A DNA stretch of 39,626 nucleotides from an uncultured Planctomycetaceae bacterium (GTDB lineage: Bacteria > Planctomycetota > Planctomycetia > Pirellulales > Pirellulaceae): positions 1 to 39,626 of the forward strand of contig CAIYOB010001103.1 of the NCBI GenBank assembly GCA_903927685.1, read 5' to 3'. The position numbers and the translations under genes are program-made. The notes beneath the pieces were generated by a model, which searched no databases, was not told the origin of the DNA, and worked only from the letters and a program-made list of their open reading frames with translations. Below are positions 17,617 to 26,900 of the stretch, in pieces; the stretch's first letter is position 1, and each line of letters opens with the position of its first letter.

Positions 17617-18681
17617 CTATCCGCCGCGGCTGGCTCGATCGTACACGCCAAACTCCCGCACCGCGTCGCTCATCGCCACGACGTTCTCCACAGGGGTTTC
17701 CTCCAGGATGTAGTCGTGGCTGGCGCCCGCCACGTAGCCGCCGTCGGGCATCATGATCCGCAGCACGTCGCGCGTCGTGGCTCGCACGGAATCCGGCGTG
17801 CCCTCGAGCAGCGCGTGATGCGAATCGATGGCCCCGTTGAACACGAGCTGCCGGCCGAACTCGGCTTTGAGCTTCGCCAGATCCATCCCCAGGCAGGAGG
17901 GCTGTACGGCGTGGATCGCGTCCAGTTCCGCCCGGATCAGCATCGGCAACAGAGGCGCGAAACCGCCGCAACAGTGCAGCTGGACCTTGAGCCCGTAGGC
18001 GTGTCCCAGGTCGATCAGCCGCCGGAGGTGCGGCAGCAAGAAACGCGCAAACAACTCCTGGCCGACCAGGGGGCCAAACTGACTGCCGAAATCGTTGCCG
18101 ATGAAAAAAATGTCGAGCGCGTCGGCCGCCGCATCGAAAATCCGCCGGGAGACTTCCCAGTAGTAGTCCACGATGTGCTGCAGCAGGGCGTCCACCAGCG
18201 CCGGCTCGTCGTGCATCTTCAGCAGCAGCTCCTCCATGCCCAACAAGTCGATCGCGTCGTGCCAGAACGGGGACCAGTCGCCGCCGAGGATCGCGTACTG
18301 ACGGCCGTAGGCCAACGCTTCCGCGCGAATCCGGGACACATCCATCCAAGCCGGATCGGGCCAGGCATAGTCGTGGATCTCGCGCAGCGACGCGCCGGCC
18401 AGTGGCAGATGGATCGGCTGCCCGTAGCCCAAGCCGTGCCGCTCGACGCCAAACGGCGTGCGGTACGTCGCATCCGGCGCTTGCAGCGCAAACCGCGGCC
18501 CCACGTACACGGCAAACACGCGGCGAAAGTCGTCGCCCAAGCGGACGAGCAAGCCTTCGTCGTCGACGCCCAAACGCCGCTTGGCGTGAGCCCGAAACTC
18601 CGGACTCATGCCAAACCACAACGGTACCCGCTCGGGCTCCTGGTGGGAAAATGCAGTTAGAACGCGGTCGCGGGGGAGCAT
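17617..18681 (-). CDS. Uroporphyrinogen decarboxylase-like (URO-D/MtaA superfamily) protein
   Basis: A 354-residue cytoplasmic protein of the URO-D fold. It starts MLPRDRVLTAFSHQEPERVP, the usual opening (RERVLxALxHxEPDRVP). Later markers are DIFFIGNDFGSQFGPLVG, LKVQLHCCGGFAPLLPMLI, LDAIHAVQPSCLGMDL, LVFNGAIDSHHALLEGTP and GGYVAGASHDYILEETPVEN. The LHCCGG motif with His and Cys is shared with corrinoid methyltransferases of the MtaA/CmuA type, where it binds zinc. That makes a methyltransferase-like role more likely than haem synthesis, for which HemE residues would be expected. The gene is alone on its strand. The ATG at 18681 has no Shine-Dalgarno site; five heptamer repeats lie immediately upstream in the leader. 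Substrate unknown. Confidence 0.85.
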   Translation of the reverse strand: MLPRDRVLTAFSHQEPERVPLWFGMSPEFRAHAKRRLGVDDEGLLVRLGDDFRRVFAVYVGPRFALQAPDATYRTPFGVERHGLGYGQPIHLPLAGASLREIHDYAWPDPAWMDVSRIRAEALAYGRQYAILGGDWSPFWHDAIDLLGMEELLLKMHDEPALVDALLQHIVDYYWEVSRRIFDAAADALDIFFIGNDFGSQFGPLVGQELFARFLLPHLRRLIDLGHAYGLKVQLHCCGGFAPLLPMLIRAELDAIHAVQPSCLGMDLAKLKAEFGRQLVFNGAIDSHHALLEGTPDSVRATTRDVLRIMMPDGGYVAGASHDYILEETPVENVVAMSDAVREFGVYDRASRGG

Positions 18682-18683
18682 GG

Positions 18684-18718
18684 TGATCGGTGATCGGTAA
18701 TTGGTGGTCGGTAACAGG
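18684..18718 (-). repeat. Heptamer tandem repeat (5 units) in the URO-D-like leader
   Basis: On the plus strand the units read TGATCGG, TGATCGG, TAATTGG, TGGTCGG, TAACAGG in unbroken 7-bp register. They end two bases before the start codon of the minus-strand URO-D-like gene. On the message this is an ACC-rich leader with no ribosome-binding site. Confidence 0.75.
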
Positions 18719-18845
18719 TCTTACCGCCCTGCCGAAGACGCCGGCTGCCTGGGTGCGCACGTCGTCCGAATCCGGTGTCCTCGGCGGGGCGGTAAACGAG
18801 GAGGTGATTTCGTGAGCGTTGCCAAGATAACACATTGCGCGATCC

Positions 18846-18870
18846 GTGTGCACACCCACAGTGTGCACAC
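18846..18870. promoter_or_regulatory. Paired palindromic operator-like sites
   Basis: The self-complementary decamer GTGTGCACAC occurs at 18846-18855 and again at 18861-18870, exactly 15 bp apart. A further inverted pair, GCACACCC (18850-18857) and GGGTGTGC (18875-18882), overlaps them. The sites lie about 70-95 bp upstream of the proposed etfB -35 box, a position suited to an activator or to a repressor binding as a pair of dimers. The regulator is unknown. Confidence 0.45.
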
Positions 18871-18910
18871 TCACGGGTGTGCTTCCTCCACAGGCCCGGC
18901 GTTTTTCAGT

Positions 18911-18931
18911 GTCCGACGTTCCGTGTCGGAC
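18911..18931. repeat. Perfect hairpin GTCCGAC-7-GTCGGAC
   Basis: Stem GTCCGAC (18911-18917), loop GTTCCGT, stem GTCGGAC (18925-18931), followed by CGTTCCGG so that CGTTCCG occurs twice. It ends nine bases before the proposed etfB -35 box. It could be a REP-like dispersed palindrome or an operator. No T tract follows, so a terminator is unlikely. Confidence 0.5.
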
Positions 18932-18940
18932 GTTCCGGCC

Positions 18941-18969
18941 TTCGCAGCGCCCCGGCAATCCGCTATCAT
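18941..18969 (+). promoter_or_regulatory. Probable promoter of etfBA
   Basis: TTCGCA (18941-18946), a 17-bp spacer and TATCAT (18964-18969) form a reasonable sigma-70-type pair, 61 bases before the etfB start codon. It is the best-spaced candidate promoter in the window. Confidence 0.45.
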
Positions 18970-19030
18970 ACCGCCGAAAATCTGAACCCTGGCGATTCGC
19001 CGCAATGGCATCCCCGCAGCGAGGCCTGCC

Positions 19031-19780
19031 GTGAAGATCCTGGTATGTGTCAAACGTGTCCCCGATCCCAACCTGCGGGTCAGCGTGCGCGCGGACGGTT
19101 CGGGAATCGAGGATGAAGACCTGACGTTTGTCATCAATCCGTTCGACGAGGTCGCCCTGGAAGAAGCGATCTTGATTCGCGAGCGGTCGTCCGAGCCGGT
19201 CGAAGTGGTTGCCGTGGCGATCGGCACGGAGGAATCGGACGAACAACTTCGGATTGCGCTGGCGATGGGGGCCGACCGGGCCACACTGGTCGCGTGCGAA
19301 CCGCCGCCGGACTCGTGGAACGTAGCCCGGATCCTGCAGCAGATTGTGCTCCGGGAATCGCCCCAATTGGTGCTGCTGGGCAAGCAGGCAATCGACGACG
19401 ACGCGAATCAAACCGGCCAGTTCCTGGCGGCCCTCTTGGACTGGCCCCAGGCCACGTTCGCTTCGCGGATCGAAGTACTGGACGGCAGCCTGCGAGTCGA
19501 CCGTGAGACGGATGCGGGGATCGAGACTGTGCAAGTGACCTTGCCGGCGGTTGTGACCGTCGACCTGCGACTGAACCAGCCCCGCTATGCCGCCTTGGCG
19601 GCCATTCTCCGAGCCCGCAAGAAGCCCCTGGAAACGGTCACACTGGAGGGACTGAGCGTGACCATCGAGCCGCGCGTGCGAACCCTCGGCCTGCGGGGAA
19701 CGGCGGGGGAGCGGACGTGTCGAATGGCGGCCTCGGTCGACGAGTTGGTCGCCCAGTTGCGTGCCGCCAAGGTCCTTTGA
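19031..19780 (+). CDS. etfB: Electron transfer flavoprotein subunit beta
   Basis: A 249-residue EtfB. It opens MKILVCVKRVPDPNLRVSV, has INPFDEVALEEAILIRE and AMGADRATLVAC, and carries the family signature VDLRLNQPRYAALAAILRARK. EtfB binds AMP and forms a heterodimer with EtfA that carries FAD electrons from acyl-CoA and other dehydrogenases to ETF:quinone oxidoreductase in the cytoplasm. The start is GTG at 19031 with GAGG eight bases upstream. Length is that of the family. etfA follows after 14 bp, an obvious operon. No ETF:quinone oxidoreductase or acyl-CoA dehydrogenase is in the window. The pattern fits the classical, non-bifurcating group only loosely, and I cannot decide on bifurcation from the sequence alone. 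Confidence 0.97.
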   Translation: MKILVCVKRVPDPNLRVSVRADGSGIEDEDLTFVINPFDEVALEEAILIRERSSEPVEVVAVAIGTEESDEQLRIALAMGADRATLVACEPPPDSWNVARILQQIVLRESPQLVLLGKQAIDDDANQTGQFLAALLDWPQATFASRIEVLDGSLRVDRETDAGIETVQVTLPAVVTVDLRLNQPRYAALAAILRARKKPLETVTLEGLSVTIEPRVRTLGLRGTAGERTCRMAASVDELVAQLRAAKVL

Positions 19781-19794
19781 GACGGAGGTTGTCG

Positions 19795-20766
19795 ATGCGG
19801 ATTCTGGTCGTCGCCGAACACGAGGGGACCGCGGTGCGCATGGCCAGTCGGTCCGCGCTCACTTTCGCCCGCTCGTGCGCTGCCGCCACGGGCGGCAGCG
19901 CTCAGTGGCTGCTGGTCGGGCATCAGTTGCAGGCCGCTGCCGTCGACGCGGCGGCCTATGCCCCCGTGCTCACTGCCGATGCTCCGGCCCTGATGCATCC
20001 GCTGGCCGACCGTTATGCGCGCGTGATCGCCCAGGCAGTGCAGCAGGCCCAGGCCGACTTGTTGGTGGCTGCCAGCGGTACGTGGGCCAAGGACATTGTC
20101 ACGCGGGCGGCCGGACTGTTGGGCGGCGCGATGGCCAGCGACGTGGTGGCCCACGAATTCGGTGACGGACGGTTGCGGTTGCAGCGGCCGGTGTACGCCG
20201 GCGCGGCGTTGGCGACCATCGAACTGTGCGGTGCGCCGCAGATCGTCACGGTTCGCGCCTCGGCGTACCCTCCCGCCGGGCCGGCGGCAAGCCCGGCCGA
20301 CATCCGGCCGCTGAACGCCGAGGCCCCGCCTCTGCCCCGCCCGGCCGAATATCTGGGCGTGGCCTCCAAGTCCCGTGGGCGGCCCGACGTCAGCGACGCA
20401 CGGGTGGTCGTATCCGGGGGCCGTGGCGTGCAGAACCGCGAAGACTTCGAGCGGTTGGTGGGGGGGCTGGCGGACACGCTGGGCGGAGCAACCGGCAGCA
20501 CTCGGGCACTGGTCGACGCCGGCATCGCCCCCAACGAGTTTCAAGTGGGACAGACCGGCAAGATCGTCGCGCCCGACCTGTACATCGCGTTGGGATTGTC
20601 GGGCACGGTTCAGCACTTGGCAGGCATGCAGGGTGCCAAGTGCGTCGTGGCGGTAAATCGCGACCCGCAAGCTCCGATTTTCTCCGCCGCAGACCACGGC
20701 CTGGTCGCGGACATCTATGAAGTCGTGCCTGCCCTGATCGAGAAACTCCGCACGGCGGTTGAGTGA
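19795..20766 (+). CDS. etfA: Electron transfer flavoprotein subunit alpha
   Basis: A 323-residue EtfA. The N-terminal nucleotide-fold domain begins MRILVVAEHEG and contains DLLVAASGTWAKDIVTRAAG. The C-terminal FAD domain has VVVSGGRGVQNREDFERLVG, TRALVDAGIAPNEFQVGQTG, KIVAPDLYIALGLSGTVQHL and VAVNRDPQAPIFSAADHGLV, the complete FAD-binding signature. It pairs with EtfB to hold FAD and pass electrons to the quinone pool. ATG 19795 has GGAGG six bases upstream; the frame extended to 19717 would overlap etfB and lacks homology. Codon use and length are ordinary. Confidence 0.97.
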   Translation: MRILVVAEHEGTAVRMASRSALTFARSCAAATGGSAQWLLVGHQLQAAAVDAAAYAPVLTADAPALMHPLADRYARVIAQAVQQAQADLLVAASGTWAKDIVTRAAGLLGGAMASDVVAHEFGDGRLRLQRPVYAGAALATIELCGAPQIVTVRASAYPPAGPAASPADIRPLNAEAPPLPRPAEYLGVASKSRGRPDVSDARVVVSGGRGVQNREDFERLVGGLADTLGGATGSTRALVDAGIAPNEFQVGQTGKIVAPDLYIALGLSGTVQHLAGMQGAKCVVAVNRDPQAPIFSAADHGLVADIYEVVPALIEKLRTAVE

Positions 20767-21005
20767 TGCCTCGGGACCATGGCACCCGCATCCCCGCTTC
20801 GGTGTTTCCCTTGCCTGGTCGCCGTCGCCGTGTGCAGATTTCCGTGAAAACCAAAACTCGCCAGCAATAATCCGTGGGCTGGTGCGTTTAAGGGGGCAGA
20901 TAGACCGGCTCAACATCCTGCGGGACCGCGTCGAGTCAGGCAATGCCTGCGGATTTGCGCCGGACGCCTCCCTGAACACATTCACTCGTGAGAAAGGAAA
21001 CGGCT

Positions 21006-21647
21006 GTGCATCGAATCCTGATTCTGACCTCGTTGGCTCTGCAGTGCACTGCTTGGCTAATCCCGTCCGATGCGTTGGCTCAGCCGCCCGGGTTTGAAGG
21101 ACGCGGCGAACGCGGGCCCGGACCGGGCCGGCCGGTGTCACCGCTTGTCCAGGCTCTCGATACGGACGGCGACGGGCAGTTGTCCGCCGAGGAGATCAAG
21201 AACGCGGCCGCCTCGCTGCTGAAACTGGACAAGGACAAGAACGGCATCCTGACGGCTGACGAACTGCGCCCGCAATTTGGCCCCGGGCCGGGACGCGAGG
21301 GGCCGGGAGGCGAGGGGTTTGGTAGGGGCGGACCCGGGCGCGGCGGTCCGGGCGGCGGCGGACCGGATCCCAAGGAACTGGTCGACCAGCTGATGACGTT
21401 TGACAAGAACAAAGACGGCAAGCTGGGCAGCGATGAGTTGCCGGAGCGGATGGCCGGGATCTTGGAACGGGCAGACGCGAACAAGGACGGGGCCGTCGAC
21501 CGAGAGGAACTAACGAAGCTGGCTGAACAGCAGGCAGCGAGCCGCACAGGCCCGCGGCGAGGAGGCCGGGAGTTCGAACGACGCGAGGGCGAACCGGGCG
21601 GTCAACGCGGCCCGCAGGCTCCGCCCCGGGGTGGGGACGGCTTCTAA
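21006..21647 (+). CDS. Secreted EF-hand calcium-binding protein
   Basis: A 213-residue exported protein with a signal peptide (1-26, ending SDALAQ). It has four EF-hand loops: DTDGDGQLSAEE (52-63), DKDKNGILTADE (75-86), DKNKDGKLGSDE (133-144) and DANKDGAVDREE (157-168). Each has Asp at positions 1, 3 and 5 (or Asn) and Glu at 12, so all should bind calcium. A Gly/Pro/Arg-rich linker (92-121) separates the two pairs, and a similar tail follows. Start: GTG 21006 has AAAGGAAA six bases upstream; the upstream GTG 20988 adds only MRKETA. Such proteins are very common in planctomycetes, and their targets are unknown. It stands 240 bp after etfA and 60 bp before the apbE-like gene. Confidence 0.88.
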   Translation: MHRILILTSLALQCTAWLIPSDALAQPPGFEGRGERGPGPGRPVSPLVQALDTDGDGQLSAEEIKNAAASLLKLDKDKNGILTADELRPQFGPGPGREGPGGEGFGRGGPGRGGPGGGGPDPKELVDQLMTFDKNKDGKLGSDELPERMAGILERADANKDGAVDREELTKLAEQQAASRTGPRRGGREFERREGEPGGQRGPQAPPRGGDGF

Positions 21648-21709
21648 ACGCGGCCCGGTTTGTTGTTCTTGGCGACCGAGTACCTCGACGAAGGGTGAGA
21701 AGAACATCG

Positions 21710-23287
21710 ATGTCATGCACCAAACCGACGCTGGCGTTGGCCTTTGCCTGGCTGTCATGTCTCGGGGGTCTGTCGGCTTCCGCAGCGGACCCGCCGTGGG
21801 TTTTTCATCATGACGACGTGCTGGGCACGTCGCTGGAACTGCACGTTCAAGCCGAATCCGCCGAGGCGGCACGCGCGGCCGAGACGACTGTGCTCCGCGA
21901 GATCGATCGGCTGGCGGGGATTTTGAGCGGCTACGATTCGACCAGCGAGTTCCGCCGCTGGCAGGCCGCTGCCCCTGGCACGCTGCCCGCGTCCGGAGAA
22001 TTGCTGGACGTGCTCGAAGCGTGCAGCCGTTGGCGGACCGTCAGTGGCGGTGCTTTCAATCCGGCTGTCGAGGCGCTCAGCCGACTCTGGGCGGCGTGTG
22101 CCCGGACTGGCCGGCTCCCGACGGCGGACGAGTTGTCCCAAGCCCGAATTCGGGCGGAAGCCGCCTCATGGCAGGTGGAGCGAGCGTCAAGGACCGTTCG
22201 CTCGGCTACCGATTGTCCGCTCACCCTGAACGCCTTGGCCAAGGGTTATATTATCGATCGTGCCTGCCAGGTTGCGCTCGCGCCCGGTCGAGGGATCCAC
22301 GGCCTGATGCTGAATATCGGCGGAGACTTGCGTGTCTGTGGCGAGCTGACCACCCGCGTGGGAATTGCTGACCCGTGGCATGATTCGCTGACAACCCGCC
22401 CCGTACAGACGCTGGAACTGCGCGATGCGGCACTGGCCACCAGTGGGAACTATCAACGCGGATTCACCGTGAACGGCCGCACTTACTCCCATGTCATCGA
22501 TCCGCGGTCGGGCTGGCCCGCCGACCAAGTCGTCAGCGCCAGCGTCGTCGCTGAGTGTGCGACGGATGCGGATGCATTGGCGACCATTTGTTGCGTCCTG
22601 TCGATGGAGGACAGCCTGGCACTGGTGCGGAGCCTGCCCGGCGTCGAGTGTCTGATCGTCGGGCAGGACGGACGGACGGTCCAATCCGAGGGCTGGAGCG
22701 GGACGGAGCTTTCGCCGGCAAGCCAATTGGCCATCGCCGACACGGGGCCGGCCGAACCCGCGGCACTCGCCCGCAACGCCGCGACAGGAGCGGCCGCGTC
22801 GGAGAATCGAGACTTCGAGCTGGAGGTGAAGTTCGAACTCAACGGCCCATCCGGCGGGCGTCCCTTCGCTCGCCCTTATGTTGCCATTTGGGTCGAGGAT
22901 CCAGATGGACTGCCCATCCGCACGCTTGTGCTCTGGGTCTGGAACTCGGGCCCCGGCCCGCAGTGGATTCCCGATTTGCGCCGCTGGTATCGCGCCGAAC
23001 GCTTGCGCCGACTGGCCGAAGAGACGGATCTTGTCGACACTGTATCTCGGGCCACGCGTCCGCCCGGAAAGTACAACGTCATCTGGGATGGAAAGGACGA
23101 TCACGGGAAACCGGTCGCGGCGGGCGAGGTCACCCTCTTGATCGAGGCGGTCCGCGAACATGGGACCTACCAAATCATCAGCAAGAAGATCAAACTGGGC
23201 GGCGAGCCGTTCACTGAGGAACTCAAAGGCAATGTCGAACTCAAGTCCGCTTCCCTCGACTACCACCGCAAGAAACAAGATCGGTGA
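21710..23287 (+). CDS. FAD:protein FMN transferase (ApbE) fused to DUF2271 domain
   Basis: A 525-residue exported protein. The signal peptide (1-26) is followed by an ApbE domain (about 28-340): HHDDVLGTSLELHV, Asn174-Ala-Leu-Ala-Lys178-Gly, LNIGGDLRVCG, His261-Val-Ile-Asp-Pro-Arg-Ser-Gly and ECATDADALATICCVL, which carries the Mg-binding Asp/Thr pair. ApbE moves FMN from FAD onto a Thr or Ser of exported target proteins. From about 370 to the end there is a DUF2271 domain (FELEVKFELNG, RPYVAIWVEDPDGLPIRTLV, GKYNVIWDGKDDHGKPV), normally a separate protein beside PepSY and ApbE genes. ATG 21710 follows GAGAAG at a good distance. The 3' end overlaps the next PepSY gene by 56 bp. The pair suggests a flavin-dependent electron path across the inner membrane. 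Confidence 0.9.
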   Translation: MSCTKPTLALAFAWLSCLGGLSASAADPPWVFHHDDVLGTSLELHVQAESAEAARAAETTVLREIDRLAGILSGYDSTSEFRRWQAAAPGTLPASGELLDVLEACSRWRTVSGGAFNPAVEALSRLWAACARTGRLPTADELSQARIRAEAASWQVERASRTVRSATDCPLTLNALAKGYIIDRACQVALAPGRGIHGLMLNIGGDLRVCGELTTRVGIADPWHDSLTTRPVQTLELRDAALATSGNYQRGFTVNGRTYSHVIDPRSGWPADQVVSASVVAECATDADALATICCVLSMEDSLALVRSLPGVECLIVGQDGRTVQSEGWSGTELSPASQLAIADTGPAEPAALARNAATGAAASENRDFELEVKFELNGPSGGRPFARPYVAIWVEDPDGLPIRTLVLWVWNSGPGPQWIPDLRRWYRAERLRRLAEETDLVDTVSRATRPPGKYNVIWDGKDDHGKPVAAGEVTLLIEAVREHGTYQIISKKIKLGGEPFTEELKGNVELKSASLDYHRKKQDR

Positions 23288-23966
23288 CGTCACACCGGAG
23301 CTGCCGCCGGCAGGCGACGGGCCGGCGGGCGGCGGCCGACTGCGCCGCAAATTGCGGGAACTGACGCGCTGGCTGCACACCTACCTGTCCATGCTCGGTC
23401 TGGCCGTCGTGCTGTTCTTCAGCGCGACGGGCATCACAGTCAATCATCCCGATTGGTTCTACGGAGCGGTCGAGAGCGCCGCCGAGGCCCAAGGCCAGTT
23501 GAACGTCAAGTGGGTGCAGGGCGAGCCTTCGAGCCCCGGCCCGGACGGCGCATCGGCTGACGCGGACGACCGCGTTGACAAGTTGGCCGTGGTGGAATGC
23601 CTGCGGGCGACGCATGGCATTCACGGCGCGCTGTCGAGCTTTACGGTGAGCGAAGACGAGTGCTCTGTCACCTTCAAAGGACCGGGGTACGCCGCGGACG
23701 CGTTCATCGATCGCCAGACAGGGCGGTACGAGTTGGCTGAACAGTTTCACGGTTGGGTCGCAGTGTTTAACGACCTGCACAAAGGCCGGGATGCGGGCGC
23801 CGCCTGGTCGCTGGTCATCGACGTGTCGGCCGTGCTGATGATCATCGCCGCGTTGACCGGCCTGGTGCTCGTGTTCTTCGTGAACCGGCGGCGCGCGGCG
23901 GGAGTTCTTCTCGGGCTGGCAGGTACAGTTGCCGTCGTGGTGGTGTTCGTCGTCTGGGTGCCGTAG
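23232..23966 (+). CDS. Short PepSY-domain inner-membrane protein
   Basis: A 244-residue protein. After a Pro/Gly-rich start it has LRELTRWLHTYLSMLGLAVVL, the PepSY_TM entry helix with its His, and GITVNHPDWF just outside the membrane. A periplasmic PepSY-like domain (about 75-180: VVECLRATHGIHGALSSFTV, AFIDRQTGRYELAEQFHGWV, FNDLHKGRDAG) follows, and two helices end the protein (LVIDVSAVLMIIAALTGLVL and AAGVLLGLAGTVAVVVVFVV). This is the compact form that usually accompanies ApbE and DUF2271. The His in FNDLHKG and HTYLS may bind haem. ATG 23232 is the only usable start before helix 1 and makes the gene overlap apbE by 56 bp; its ribosome site AAAGG is close. Translation is probably coupled to apbE. 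Confidence 0.85.
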   Translation: MSNSSPLPSTTTARNKIGDVTPELPPAGDGPAGGGRLRRKLRELTRWLHTYLSMLGLAVVLFFSATGITVNHPDWFYGAVESAAEAQGQLNVKWVQGEPSSPGPDGASADADDRVDKLAVVECLRATHGIHGALSSFTVSEDECSVTFKGPGYAADAFIDRQTGRYELAEQFHGWVAVFNDLHKGRDAGAAWSLVIDVSAVLMIIAALTGLVLVFFVNRRRAAGVLLGLAGTVAVVVVFVVWVP

Positions 23967-23983
23967 CCGCTGGGAGACGAGAC

Positions 23984-26900
23984 ATGAACCGTTGGCAGCC
24001 TCTGTGGGCCGTTCTTCTGTTCACCTCCGGACTGGCAGCCGACGAGGATTCGGCGTCGTCGCTGGTCGCCCACTATCGGTTCGCCGAAGGCCACGGCGAT
24101 GTGCTGCTGGACCACAGCGGCCACCAGCACCACGGGCGGATCATCGGGGCACGCTGGGAGCAATTGGGCCAGCGCTGGGCGCTGCGATTCGACGGCAGTG
24201 GCGACTACGTCGATTTCGGCGACAACCGGGCTTTGAAAATGACCGGGGATTTCACGTTGCTGGCTTGGGTCACTCTCGAGGCCCCCGCCTATCCCGACTA
24301 CAACACGAACTGGACGGTCTTCGACTGTGAGAACTACCCCAGCGAAGGTACGATCCTGCGAATTGACGGCGCGGCCACGACCGTGATGTTCCGATCCAGC
24401 CGCAGCGGTTCGCCTACGCATCAGTTCGGCAAGGCTCGCCTTGCTAATCGGGGGACGTACCAGGTTGGCATGGTGCGGCAAGGCGGCGTGGCGCGGATCA
24501 TCGTGGATGGTGTGGCCGACGCGGAGTTCGCCTGCGGTGCGGAGCCGGTTTACGGCAATGTCCCGTTCAAGATCTCGAGCGAGTCGCAGTCGTTCGCCGG
24601 CTTGATTCACGAGGCGCGGATTTACCGCCGGGCTCTGAATGCCGGGGAGATCGCCGAGTTGTATTGGCGGGAAGCGGGGAACGTCAGTAAGGACGTCACG
24701 GGCCGGGGCCAGTTACGGCTGCACGCCGGAATCTACGCCGATGATCCGCAGGTGCTGGCCGAGGTCGAGTTGTTGGGCGTGTTGCCGTTGGCCGCGGGCG
24801 AGCAGTTGGTGGTATCCCTGGTGCGAGGGGACGGCACGACGGTCCTTGAGCAGATCGTGGAACCGATTCCTCCGACCTGCCAGGCCGCGACCGTCTTCGA
24901 GATGGCGGACCAGCCACCCGGTGACTACTCGCTGTCGGCACAGGTCCGAGGCGCTGGGCCTCAGGCCCGCGCCGCAACTCGGCAGGCCTTCGCTTGGCCG
25001 GTTCGTTTCACAAGCCAGGCCCCATCGCCCCGGACGTTCCTGGCGCCTCGACTGCCGACTCCGCGCCAACGACTCCAGCCGCAGGTCACGATCCTGCCCG
25101 GCGGAGGATTTCACGTGACGGCGGGCGGCCGAGCGGTGCTGGTGGAATCCCGGTTCTCGGTCCCTCACGATGCGGCCATTTCCCTGGCCGCCGACGCTGC
25201 CCAGGCCGGCAAGGTTGCCAGCGAGGGACGGCAGGTGACGCTCGCCAATTCGCATTATCGCCTGCTGCGCGACGTCCAGGCCCAGCGGGGACGCGTGCTG
25301 GTCCGCGATTCGTTGACGAACCTCACGGACCAACCGGTCGGTATCCTGTTCCAGCATCGGCTGGCCCTCGACAGCTCCCAGATCAAGCAGTTCTATCTGG
25401 GCGGCCGCAGCGTTTCACCGCCGATGATCCGCTCGTTGAAGACGAACCCCACCGCCTTTGCCAGCCTGGACGAGTTCGGCATCGGGTTGGTCGCCCTGGA
25501 CGATGTGTTGATCGTCCAATCGCAAGGCGGCTGCGACGGCGAGGGGCTGACGCTCGGCTCACCCGAGTTCGCGCTCGCGCCCCGGGCCACCTACACGGTG
25601 GAATGGGCGGTGTACGTCACTGCCAGCGGCGACTACTACGACCTGGTCAACGACCTGCGTGCGGACGAGGGGCGGAACCAGACCACCGTTCAAGGCACCT
25701 GGGTTACGCCGACCCGATTGATGTCCAAACGCGTTCTCGAGTACGTTCCGCCACCGTCGTATTTCGACGTGCGCCGACCGGCCTACTTCTGTATTCCGTG
25801 CCTCTCCTGGAGCACTGACGATCCGACCGTGTCGCTGGAAGGCATCGAGTTCCTCGCCTATCCGCAGGAGCGGGCTGCGGTCCGCGGCGTGAGCGACGCG
25901 GTGTCCGCCTCGCGTCCGCAACTGAAGACCATGTTCCACGTGGCCCCGAACCTGTACGCCACCGACAAGCCCGACCAGTTGTGGCCCGATTCGCGCCTGA
26001 TTGGCCCGGATGGCAAACAGACGGTGTATGCCTACAACTATGAAGCCAGCAGCTACTTCACCCCGGAACGTCTCGCAGGCAACTGGCGCTGGTGGAGTTA
26101 TTACCCAGCCGTGGATAACTCTTATGGCCAGGCCCTGTTGGACAGCGTCGACGTCATGCTGGGCGAGATGGGCGTCAGCGGCGTGTTCGTGGACGGCGCC
26201 CTGTGGGATTACGGCGGCGCCTACAGCTACGACCGCTTCGATGGCCACACGGCCGACCTGGACCCGGCGACCGGGACGATTACGCGACTGAAGACCGCGG
26301 TGCCTTTGGTGCAGCAGCACGCGGTTGCGGCCTGGGGGCGGAAGGTGATGGACCGGGGGGGCGTCGTCGTGGCCAACAACGCGCTGCCCACTCGGACCTT
26401 TGCCGGCCAGCCTTTCATTTTCGACAAGGAGGTCAGCGAGGGGCCGGAAATACACCTGCTGCCCACGCCCTGCACCCTCGGAAATCCGGGCGCCATCGGC
26501 AGCGAGGCCGACGTGTATGACGACGTGCTCGCCAAGCTGGCCTGGGGAAACCTGTACTTCTACTACGGCGAACCGCTGGATTTGCGGCACGAACTGCCCC
26601 CGGCTCGCATGTACCCAATCACGGTCACCGAGGTGCGCAGCGGCTGTGTGTCCGGCCGCGAACGCATCGTCACAGCTCGGGACGGCGTGTACGGCTGGCC
26701 GGGCGAGGGTTCCTTGCACCTGATCTATCGCTACGACCGCCGCGGCCGCCGTATCGGCCACGATTTTGTGACGACGGTGGATGCCGAGGGCGCACGCACG
26801 GAGGTCCATCTGAACGAGCGTGAACTGGCGATCATCGAGAAACTACCGCTGGTCGTCCAAACCGCATCCGCGGTGAACGTGACAGTGAACCGCCGGGACG

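Larger units (their letters stand above)
18682..19030. other. Divergent intergenic region with regulatory palindromes
   Basis: Gap between the URO-D-like gene and etfB. From left to right it holds the heptamer array, two copies of the palindrome GTGTGCACAC, an exact 7-bp hairpin and a plausible etfB promoter. No coding sequence was found. Confidence 0.6.

Noticed and set aside
18830..18890. Possible CRISPR-like spacing of the GTGTGCACAC repeats
   Set aside because: Only two short palindromes with a 5-bp gap, no spacers and no cas genes.
15119..19534. Minus-strand open frame of about 1470 codons
   Set aside because: It runs antisense through the beta-helix gene, the URO-D-like region in another frame and the start of etfB. 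It has no domain, no signal peptide and a composition expected from the complement of high-GC genes.
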